Source of the DNA: Gammaproteobacteria bacterium
GTDB taxonomy: Bacteria; Pseudomonadota; Gammaproteobacteria; UBA4575
Length of the DNA stretch: 64,000 nucleotides
Assembly (NCBI GenBank): GCA_011523795.1
Contig: WTFY01000010.1
Location: 62,001-126,000, forward strand
Direction of reading: 5' to 3'
Made by a program: the position numbers and the translations under genes. Positions 16,214 through 23,344 of this stretch are shown here, in pieces; the first letter of the stretch is position 1, and each line of letters opens with the position of its first letter. The notes under the pieces are model-generated. The model searched no databases. It was not told the origin of the DNA and saw only the letters and a program-made list of their open reading frames with translations.

Positions 16214-18625
16214 GTGTCGGCTAGGCCCGTCCGGCAGGTCTGTATCGCCGACGTGCGAGGACCCCGGTTTTACACGCACACGGACTTTCCGCTGGCCATC
16301 GGCATCGGCCCGGACTCGGGCGTGTGTATCGGGGACCCCGAGCCTTCCAGTATTGTCGCCTTCCTGGTCTTCCTGGCAGACCGGGTCCGTGTCGAACTGC
16401 AGGACCGGGGCGGTTTGATCCGGGTGAACGGGCAGCTTCCCGCGCAGCGCCAGGCACTTGAGCACGACGATCGCCTGCAGGTCGGGGATTCCACCTTCCA
16501 CGTCGAGCATATCGGTGACACATTTTCCCTGTCCCTGCATGAAGACCCTTCCCTGGCCCCGTCGCAGCCGCGCCTGGCGGGGCACGGAGAACTGATCGAG
16601 CCGGTTGCCCCGGCAACCGAAGCCCGGAAGCAGCGAGGGAAAAAGCGTCCGGGCGTACTGGGCTGGGCGGCAGCCCTCATCTTTTCGGCGCTGGCCCTGG
16701 TTTTGCTCCACGTGTTCACGGCCAAGAGCCTGCTGATCGAAATCTATCCCGAGCCCGAGCAGATGACCCTGCACGGCAAGATATGGCCGCTCAGGATCCA
16801 GGGGCGCTACCTGGTGCAGCCGGGAGAATACTCGCTTGAAGTGGAAAAGGCCGGCTACCGGCCACTGAAACGCAAGATCCAGGTCACCCGCCAGGCGTCC
16901 CAGGCCCTGGCATTCACCCTGATCAAGCAACCGGGCTACCTGAACCTCACGAGCCTGCCCGAACAGGGAGTCTCCATCACGATCAACCACAAGGCATACG
17001 GGACCACGCCCCTGGAAAACCTGGAGCTGCCTGCAGGCACCTACGTGCTGCAGGCGAGCGCGGACCGGTACCAGCCCTACGCCACCCAGCTGGTCATCGA
17101 AGGCAAGCAGGTGTCGCAGGATCTTCACATCCAGCTGCAGCCTGGCTGGTCGGCCGTTTCCATCGACTCCAGGCCCCAGGCGGCGGAAGTCTGGCTGAAT
17201 GGCTCGCTGGAAGGCACCACACCGCTGAAACGGGACCTCCTGGCAGGGTTGTACAGCCTGGAACTGCGCCATCCCGACTACCTGCCCTACAGGACAGACT
17301 TCCTGGTAAATGCCAACGAACCGCTGGTGCTGCCCACGGCAGAACTTTTCGGCAGCAAGAGCCAGCTGGTCATCACCAGCATCCCTCCGCAGGCCACGGT
17401 ATATGCCGCCGGCAAGGAGCTGGGCCGCACCCCGCTGACAGCAGGGCTCCATCCCAACACCGAGCACAGCATCACGCTTGCCAAACCCGGATACCGCAGC
17501 AGCCAGCAGGCCGTCCTGATGAAGCCAGGCGAAAAACAGACGCTCACGATCCATCTCGAGGCGATCCTCGGAACCGTGATCGTGCATGCCGATCCCGAAG
17601 GTTCGGAAGTGTTCGTGCAGGACCGGCTTGCCGGCCAGGGTACCGTGAAACTGACACTGCCCAGCACCCCCCAACGCCTGGAGGTCCGAAAACCGGGATA
17701 CGAAATCCACCGGCAGCTGATTACACCGGCCCCGGGCGCACCGCAGGTCATCCATGTCCATCTCCACCGCAAGGCGCGGCCTGCCGTCCCCCGGGCTCCG
17801 GAACGGGTCCGTACCAGCCAGGCACAGGAGCTGGTGCTGATCCGGGGCGGAACCTTCGCCATGGGGGCACCACGCCGGGAGCAGGGCCGACGGACCAACG
17901 AGACGCAGCACACGGTGATACTGCAAAAACCGTTCTACGTGTCCACGACCGAGGTCACCAATGCCCGGTTTGCAGCGTTCATGCCCTCCCATCATTCCGG
18001 GGCGTACCGGGGGCACGACCTGTCCGCCCCGGATCTTCCGGTCGCGAATGTCCGCTGGGAAGATGCCGCACGCTACTGCAACTGGCTGAGTGAGCGTGAA
18101 GGGCTGGAGAGCGTGTACCAGGAACGAAACGGCACGTGGGTAGCCAAAAACCCCCTCCCTTCCGGGTACCGCCTGCCCACGGAAAGCGAGTGGGAATGGG
18201 TCGCTCGCGTGCGCCAGGACGGTACGCTGAAGAAATATGCCTGGGACAGCGGATTCCCTCCCGTCGAGCGCTTTGGAAACTATGCCGACCGGTCTGCGGC
18301 AGGCATCCTCTCCGCCACGATCGGCGATTATGACGACGGATTCGCAGCCGCCTCACCGGTGGGCAGCTTCGAGGCCAACTCCCTTGGCATTTTCGACCTG
18401 GACGGCAACGTGGCAGAGTGGTGCCACGACTACCACAGCGTCTATCCGGCCCTGAGCGAGGAATCGTACGTGGACCCGACCGGCCCCGAATCGGGAAGCA
18501 AGCACGTCATCCGCGGGGCATCGTGGATGCGCAGCACCCTCGCCAACACTCGACTCAGCTACCGGGATCAGGATAATACTCCACGTATGGACGTAGGTTT
18601 TCGTATTGCCCGGTACCCGGACTGA
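16214..18625 (+). CDS. FHA-like / PEGA-repeat / formylglycine-enzyme-like membrane protein
   Basis: 803 aa. Residues 1-110 resemble a divergent FHA domain (VELQDRGGLIRVNG, then LQVGDSTF). One membrane helix at about 149-170 follows, then about five PEGA repeats (172-530; units such as GTTPLENLELPAGTYVLQ, GTTPLKRDLLAGLYSLEL, GRTPLTAGL). The last part is a SUMF1/FGE-like domain (536-803; LVLIRGGTFAMGAP, YRLPTESEWEWVAR, DLDGNVAEWCHDY, VIRGASWMRST, DVGFRIARYPD). True FGE needs two cysteines just after the RGGSW motif. Here that stretch is RGASWMRSTLANTRLSYRD without Cys, so sulfatase activation is unlikely and a binding role more likely. GTG start, 15 nt after the TPR gene. Confidence 0.85.
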   Translation: MSARPVRQVCIADVRGPRFYTHTDFPLAIGIGPDSGVCIGDPEPSSIVAFLVFLADRVRVELQDRGGLIRVNGQLPAQRQALEHDDRLQVGDSTFHVEHIGDTFSLSLHEDPSLAPSQPRLAGHGELIEPVAPATEARKQRGKKRPGVLGWAAALIFSALALVLLHVFTAKSLLIEIYPEPEQMTLHGKIWPLRIQGRYLVQPGEYSLEVEKAGYRPLKRKIQVTRQASQALAFTLIKQPGYLNLTSLPEQGVSITINHKAYGTTPLENLELPAGTYVLQASADRYQPYATQLVIEGKQVSQDLHIQLQPGWSAVSIDSRPQAAEVWLNGSLEGTTPLKRDLLAGLYSLELRHPDYLPYRTDFLVNANEPLVLPTAELFGSKSQLVITSIPPQATVYAAGKELGRTPLTAGLHPNTEHSITLAKPGYRSSQQAVLMKPGEKQTLTIHLEAILGTVIVHADPEGSEVFVQDRLAGQGTVKLTLPSTPQRLEVRKPGYEIHRQLITPAPGAPQVIHVHLHRKARPAVPRAPERVRTSQAQELVLIRGGTFAMGAPRREQGRRTNETQHTVILQKPFYVSTTEVTNARFAAFMPSHHSGAYRGHDLSAPDLPVANVRWEDAARYCNWLSEREGLESVYQERNGTWVAKNPLPSGYRLPTESEWEWVARVRQDGTLKKYAWDSGFPPVERFGNYADRSAAGILSATIGDYDDGFAAASPVGSFEANSLGIFDLDGNVAEWCHDYHSVYPALSEESYVDPTGPESGSKHVIRGASWMRSTLANTRLSYRDQDNTPRMDVGFRIARYPD

Positions 18626-18629
18626 ATCC

Positions 18630-18869
18630 GTGAGAATTCAAACCGCGCTGCTGGCCATGATGCTCGGATTCGTTCCGGGAGGAGTACCGGTCCATGCACA
18701 AGAACCCGCCGACGAGGCGCAACACACCGAATCCCGGGCGGAAACGACCGATGGCAGCAAGACCCGTGAAGGAAAGCCTGGCCGCCACCCGGTCAGGACC
18801 CTTGAGGAATTCATCCCCAGTGAGGAAATTTCCGCTGACAAGCCCGTCAGCTTCCCGGCGGATATCTGA
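18630..18869 (+). CDS. Small secreted protein with C-terminal SFPADI
   Basis: 79-aa protein beginning with GTG at 18630. Signal peptide about 1-26 (MRIQTALLAMMLGFVPGG, cleavage near VHA-QE). The mature part of about 53 residues is hydrophilic and ends FIPSEEISADKPVSFPADI. It starts 4 nt after the FGE-like gene and ends 6 nt before the ExbB-like gene, so it is part of the same transcript. The compact, ordered-looking C-terminus suggests a docking peptide. No family recognised; function unknown. The tight spacing and signal peptide are the main support. Confidence 0.68.
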   Translation: MRIQTALLAMMLGFVPGGVPVHAQEPADEAQHTESRAETTDGSKTREGKPGRHPVRTLEEFIPSEEISADKPVSFPADI

Positions 18870-18875
18870 CTGCCC

Positions 18876-19673
18876 ATGAAGAAACCGTTTTCCTCCGAAC
18901 TCGTATACCAGCTTTTCAGCCTGCTGGTCATCATCATCATCGTGCACGCCGTGTACGTGACCGTCATCCGGCCCACTGCGCAGGTCGAACTCGAACTGCA
19001 GGCCGAGCAGATCAACCTGGACAGGAACTTCGTGCCGAAACGCTCGGTGTACGTGCTGGTTCGCGATTACGAGCAGGAGGCCTGTTTCATCCTGATGCTG
19101 TGGGCCCTGGTCATCATGGGCCACAAGGCTGCCCGGCTGTTCAGGGAACGGGGCATGCTGGAACTGGACATCCTGCACGCGAAGGAAGGCATCAAGTTCC
19201 TGCCGCAGGACATGCACAGGCTCTCCAGGCAGATCCAGTCCCTGCCTTCCGACCAGCAGGACTACCTGCTTCCCCGGGCGCTGCTGACGGCCCTGCACCG
19301 CTTCGGTTCCACGCAGAACGTCCAGGACGTTTCCTCCGCGACCGGCACCGTGTGCGAGTCGGAGTCCGAGCGCCTGGATTCCGAGCTGTCCATCATCCGC
19401 TACACCACCTGGGCCATTCCCTCGATCGGCTTCCTGGGAACCGTGCGGGGTATCGGGGATGCCCTGGGCCAGGCACACAAGGCCGTGGAGGGCGATATCG
19501 CGGGAGTTACGGAAAGCCTTGGCGTGGCGTTCAATTCCACCCTGATTGCCCTGTGCATCAGCATCGTGCTGATGTTCGTGGTTCACCAGCTGCAGCGGCT
19601 GCAGGAAAGGCTGATCCTGGATACGCAAAACTACTGCAACGACCACCTGATTCGCCACCTGCAGGCCAAGTGA
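18876..19673 (+). CDS. MotA/TolQ/ExbB family ion channel protein
   Basis: 265-aa inner-membrane protein of the proton-channel family that powers ExbB-ExbD, TolQ-TolR and flagellar stators. Helices at about 10-31, 67-85, 176-193 and 214-238. The conserved core is clear: AIPSIGFLGTVRGIGDAL (Thr189) and SLGVAFNSTLIALCISIVLM (Thr222), corresponding to the pore helices of TolQ/ExbB. The cytoplasmic loop of about 90 residues lies between helices 2 and 3, as in the family. No ExbD/TolR gene is adjacent; the two VWA proteins downstream carry the matching helix instead. Confidence 0.9.
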   Translation: MKKPFSSELVYQLFSLLVIIIIVHAVYVTVIRPTAQVELELQAEQINLDRNFVPKRSVYVLVRDYEQEACFILMLWALVIMGHKAARLFRERGMLELDILHAKEGIKFLPQDMHRLSRQIQSLPSDQQDYLLPRALLTALHRFGSTQNVQDVSSATGTVCESESERLDSELSIIRYTTWAIPSIGFLGTVRGIGDALGQAHKAVEGDIAGVTESLGVAFNSTLIALCISIVLMFVVHQLQRLQERLILDTQNYCNDHLIRHLQAK

Positions 19674-19686
19674 AGGGTCCCGCGCG

Positions 19687-21054
19687 ATGTCCATGCTAGT
19701 CATTGACCTGTACGACAGCGGCATCCTGGTCAGTGACGGGGACCGCGTGCTTGCAGACAGCACCAGCTGTGCGCTCATCGAACCCGGCCAGCCCATCCAA
19801 ACGGGTCACAGGGCCGCGCAGCAGGCCTGCTTTCGTCCCCAAGACATCTGCACCCAATTCTGGAGCCGGCTGCCGGACCGCAGTGCAACACGCCACGAGG
19901 TCCCCCATGCGGAAATCGCGCTGCACCACCTGCAGTCCGTCTGGGAACGGCTCGACCGGCCGGATCATGCGGCGATCCTGGTGGTTTCCGGCATGCTGGA
20001 CAGGCAAGACCTGGGACTGGTGCTGGGCATCTGCGAAAAGCTTTCCATCCCGGTACGGGGCATCGTCAGCCGTGCCGCGCTGGCCCTGCCCGGCCCCGCC
20101 CCGGTACGTACGCTGGCCTGGCTGGACGTGCTGCAGACCCATGCAATCCTGTCCGAGCTTCAGCAGGATCACAAGGGGGTGTCCGCCCTCGCTCCCGTCA
20201 CACTCATCCCCCAGGGCCTGCCGGCCCTGAACCACATCCTGGCCAAGCGGATCACCAGGCTGTTCATCGCCAGGACCCGCTTTGACCCCATGCAAAAGCC
20301 CGACGACGAACGGCAGTTTCTCGAGAAACTGCCGCGCTGGCTGGCCACCCTGGAGCAAGAGGAATCCGTTGTGTGCAGGTTGCAGGGCACCGGACAGGCC
20401 CTTCGAATCCGGCTGGACAGGCATGAGGTGCTGGACATGAACCGGCCCGTGTTCGAGGCCATCGCCCTGCGCCTGGCCGGCCTGTTCCAGGACCGGGACG
20501 CGGTCGCAGTCGTCTGCGCCCCCTCCTGCAGGCAGGTGTTCGGCCTGGAAGGATTCCTGAAGGGCCTGCCGGGTTGTGCGGTTCTCGGCACCGAACCGCT
20601 GCAGCTGGCCCGGCAGGCCCTGCGGTACCGGGAACAGATCACTGCCCGGCATGCCGCGGTGCACTATACAACCTCCCTGGAGTGGGACCGGGACACGTCC
20701 CCGCTGACCCTGGACATTCATCCGGGCACGCTCGCCGAACTGAATAACCGCCCCACGCACCTGCTGATTGGCGACCAGGCCTGGCCGCTCGACCGCGAGG
20801 TGTGCCTGTCAGCACGAAACGGCACGCATGGGCTGGACCTGGACCCTGCCTGCGGAGAAGGCGGCCTGTGCCGGATTGCAAGCTCAGGCTGGCTGATCGA
20901 GGTACGGGCCCTGCACGGCCATGCCGTCAGGCTGAACGGAAACCCCCTGACCGCACCCCGGTCCGTGCAGCCGGGAGATGCCCTGGACATCGAGGGACAC
21001 CCGGATGCCTTGCGGTTCATCCGGGTTTGCGAACATGAAACGCCGGACGTTTAA
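19687..21054 (+). CDS. Operon protein with actin-fold-like N-terminus and FHA-like C-terminus
   Basis: 455-aa soluble protein without signal peptide or membrane helix. The start MLVIDLYDSGILVSDGDRVL resembles the first phosphate-binding hairpin of the actin/Hsp70 superfamily. AILVVSGMLDRQDLGLVLG and GIVSRAALAL follow the usual layout of that fold, but key motifs were not found with confidence. The C-terminal 100 residues (CLSARNGTHGLDLDPA, WLIEVRALHGHAVRLNG, SVQPGDALDIEG) resemble an FHA domain. Its end overlaps the first VWA gene by 20 nt. Probably a cytoplasmic regulator or assembly ATPase of the machine; this is inference. Confidence 0.72.
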   Translation: MSMLVIDLYDSGILVSDGDRVLADSTSCALIEPGQPIQTGHRAAQQACFRPQDICTQFWSRLPDRSATRHEVPHAEIALHHLQSVWERLDRPDHAAILVVSGMLDRQDLGLVLGICEKLSIPVRGIVSRAALALPGPAPVRTLAWLDVLQTHAILSELQQDHKGVSALAPVTLIPQGLPALNHILAKRITRLFIARTRFDPMQKPDDERQFLEKLPRWLATLEQEESVVCRLQGTGQALRIRLDRHEVLDMNRPVFEAIALRLAGLFQDRDAVAVVCAPSCRQVFGLEGFLKGLPGCAVLGTEPLQLARQALRYREQITARHAAVHYTTSLEWDRDTSPLTLDIHPGTLAELNNRPTHLLIGDQAWPLDREVCLSARNGTHGLDLDPACGEGGLCRIASSGWLIEVRALHGHAVRLNGNPLTAPRSVQPGDALDIEGHPDALRFIRVCEHETPDV

Positions 21055-22126
21055 CGCATTCAGCCTCTCGTTCCTGGACGTGATGTTCTGCGGGTTCGGG
21101 GCCGTCATCCTGTTTTTCATGATCATCAACGCCGACACCCAGGCCCGCAGGCAGGACCTGCATGACACAAGTCGCAACGAGGCGGACCGCCTGCAGACGG
21201 AAGTGCTGGAGGCCGAGCGGCATGCGGCGCAGACCAGGAACACGCTGCAGGACCTGGACGACACGCTGGTACAGACCCGTGGACGGACAGTCCAGGTCAT
21301 CGAAACCATCGACACGCGGAATGTCCAGCTTGCACGACTGCAGGAAGAAACCCTGGCCAGGCTGCAGCATATCGAGGCCCTCAAGGCCGACCTGAAATCA
21401 CTGGAACAGGATTTTCGCCGCCTGGAAGCCGGTGCAAAGCCGTCGCCGGACCAAGGAGACCGCCTGCGCCGGTTCACCGGGCAGGGACAGCGGCAGTACC
21501 TGAGCGGCCTCAGAATGGGAGGCGAGCGGATCCTGATCCTGGTGGACAGTTCCGCGAGCATGCTGGCGGACCGCATCATCAACGTGCTGCGGTTCAGAAA
21601 CCTGCCCCCCGGGGAACGGGTGCGTGCGGCCAAGTGGCAGCAGGTCCTGCACACGGTCGACTGGATCACCACCCGCATCCCGACTGAAAGCAGCTTCCAG
21701 CTCTACGCGTTCAACGAAACCAGTGCACCCGTGTACGCGCTCCCCGACAGCGCATGGCTCGACGGGGGCAATGTACGGCACCTGGATGCCGCGGTGGATC
21801 GCCTGTACGGGATCGCGCCCGAAAAGGGCACGAGCCTTTACCGGGCCTTCGAATCGATCGGTCAGCTTTCCCCGCCCCCGGATACCGTCTACCTGCTCAC
21901 GGACGGCCTGCCGACGCAGGGCAAATCCAGGCCTCTCGGAAGCAAGGTCTCCGCAAAGGCCCGCAAAAAACTGTTCCGGGCCGCACTGGAGATGCTGCCC
22001 GGGGACATCCCCGTCAACATCATCCTGTTTAACATGGAAGGGGATCCGGATGCCTCCAGTGAATACTGGAAACTGGCACGCAGTACCCGGGGAAGTTTTT
22101 TCAGCCCTTCCAGGGACTGGCCCTGA
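21035..22126 (+). CDS. VWA-domain protein 1 with ExbD/TolR-like membrane helix
   Basis: 363 aa. A short basic N-terminus (MKRRTFNAF) is followed by a membrane helix at 8-32, SLSFLDVMFCGFGAVIL, with Asp15 inside it. A coiled coil (about 38-132) and a von Willebrand A domain (about 164-363) with MIDAS DSSAS (171-175) and LTDGLPTQG complete it. Topology predicts the VWA domain in the periplasm. The Asp sits as in ExbD/TolR (FIDVM, LLDVL), where it carries the proton. ATG at 21035 gives exactly the N-terminus seen in the next gene; upstream residues in this frame belong to the overlapping gene. Followed by VWA protein 2 after 3 nt. Confidence 0.87.
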   Translation: MKRRTFNAFSLSFLDVMFCGFGAVILFFMIINADTQARRQDLHDTSRNEADRLQTEVLEAERHAAQTRNTLQDLDDTLVQTRGRTVQVIETIDTRNVQLARLQEETLARLQHIEALKADLKSLEQDFRRLEAGAKPSPDQGDRLRRFTGQGQRQYLSGLRMGGERILILVDSSASMLADRIINVLRFRNLPPGERVRAAKWQQVLHTVDWITTRIPTESSFQLYAFNETSAPVYALPDSAWLDGGNVRHLDAAVDRLYGIAPEKGTSLYRAFESIGQLSPPPDTVYLLTDGLPTQGKSRPLGSKVSAKARKKLFRAALEMLPGDIPVNIILFNMEGDPDASSEYWKLARSTRGSFFSPSRDWP

Positions 22127-22129
22127 GCC

Positions 22130-23137
22130 ATGAAGCCGCGCAGAAGCATCGAGATTTTCAGCCTGTCCTTCCTGGACTGTGTCTGCTGCGGTTTCGGCGC
22201 ACTGATCCTGTTGCTGGTACTATCCAAGACGGCGGAACCGGTCATCTTCGACCAGTACGGCGAGGACCTGGACCGGACGATCGCAGCATTGCAGCAGCAA
22301 CTGCACGAGCTGCGTGGTGAAAGCCACGTGCTCAACCGCGAACTGGTGAGCAAAAAACAGCAGCTCGCCGAGGAAGAGAAAAGGATCGCACGCCTGCAGG
22401 CCGACCTGTCTGCCATACGGGGCAGGTTCTCCGCCTCCAGCGAAGACGCATCCGTACAGAACAGGATCGAAGACCAGTTGCTGCAGGCACGCCAGATGCT
22501 GACCGAAGCGATGCGCCGGCTGCAGCAGCAGGATCCTCCCCGAACCCTGCCAGAGGAAGACACCATCGCAGGCATACCGGTCGACAGCGAATACGTCATC
22601 TTCATTATCGACACTTCCGGCAGCATGCTGAATCACGGCTGGACCTCGGTCCAGCAGAAGCTGACCGAGGCGCTGGATGCGTACCCGAAAGTCAAGGGCA
22701 TGCAGGTCATGAATGACATGGGCGAATACATGTTCAGCCAGTATGCCGGCAGGTGGATTCCCGACACGCCTGCACGCCGCCAGGCGGTACTCAGGCGCCT
22801 GCGCGACTGGCAGCCATTCAGCAACAGCAGCCCGGTCGAGGGCATCACCACGGCCATCCGCACATTCCAGGCGCAGGACCGGCGCATCAGCCTGTACGTG
22901 TTCGGCGACGAGTTCACCGGACCTTCCATCGAGTCCGTGTTGCGCGAAGTGAGCACGATCAACCGCAAGGACCTGCAGGGAAACCGGAGGGTGCGCATCC
23001 ATGCCGTAGGCTTCCCGATCCAGTTTTCCCGCCCGGAATCCGAGCAGGTCAGCGGGGTCCGCTTCGCTACCCTGATGCGCGCCCTGTGCGAGCAGAACGG
23101 CGGAACGTTCATCGGCCTCGACTCCCACATACCCTGA
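22130..23137 (+). CDS. VWA-domain protein 2 with ExbD/TolR-like membrane helix
   Basis: 335 aa with the same plan as the preceding gene: basic N-terminus, helix at 10-32 with SLSFLDCVCCGFGALIL and Asp16, long coiled coil (about 48-133), then a VWA domain with perfect MIDAS DTSGS (161-165) starting near residue 153 (SEYVIFIIDTSGSM). The shared FSLSFLD..CGFGA..L helix indicates gene duplication, while the VWA domains differ strongly, so a heterodimer in the channel is plausible. Last gene of the operon; no clear terminator found in the 207 nt that follow. Confidence 0.87.
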   Translation: MKPRRSIEIFSLSFLDCVCCGFGALILLLVLSKTAEPVIFDQYGEDLDRTIAALQQQLHELRGESHVLNRELVSKKQQLAEEEKRIARLQADLSAIRGRFSASSEDASVQNRIEDQLLQARQMLTEAMRRLQQQDPPRTLPEEDTIAGIPVDSEYVIFIIDTSGSMLNHGWTSVQQKLTEALDAYPKVKGMQVMNDMGEYMFSQYAGRWIPDTPARRQAVLRRLRDWQPFSNSSPVEGITTAIRTFQAQDRRISLYVFGDEFTGPSIESVLREVSTINRKDLQGNRRVRIHAVGFPIQFSRPESEQVSGVRFATLMRALCEQNGGTFIGLDSHIP

Positions 23138-23217
23138 ATACGCGACGGCCCGGAAACGGTGCGGGTAGCCTGTTCCCTGCCGGAAAATGTGGGGACAGCG
23201 GCCTGCGCCGCAGCGCC

Positions 23218-23331
23218 CGGAAATCCTCGCGTGTCAGGGTGCAGGGCCCGCCCCAGGGCATGCAGTCGCCGCTGCACCGCATTCACTGTCGTCGACTTGC
23301 CCGAACCGGGCAGGCCCGTGAACCATAGGAC
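23218..23331 (-). pseudogene. Fragment resembling the P-loop start of an adenylylsulfate (APS) kinase
   Basis: On the minus strand, directly after the stop of glmS, a frame reads VLWFTGLPGSGKSTTVNAVQ and RRLHALGRALHPDTRGFP. WFTGLxGSGKST is the hallmark start of CysC-type APS kinases. After about 38 codons the similarity ends: the following DGDNVR-type substrate motif is missing. No proper start codon or ribosome-binding site is visible. I read it as a remnant of a once larger gene. Confidence 0.5.
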
Positions 23332-23344
23332 ACAGGCCGCAGGG

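Noticed and set aside
16103-18016. 637-codon minus-strand open frame
   Set aside because: Antisense to the FGE/PEGA gene, whose frame has clear domains; the antisense frame has no recognisable motif and arises from high GC.
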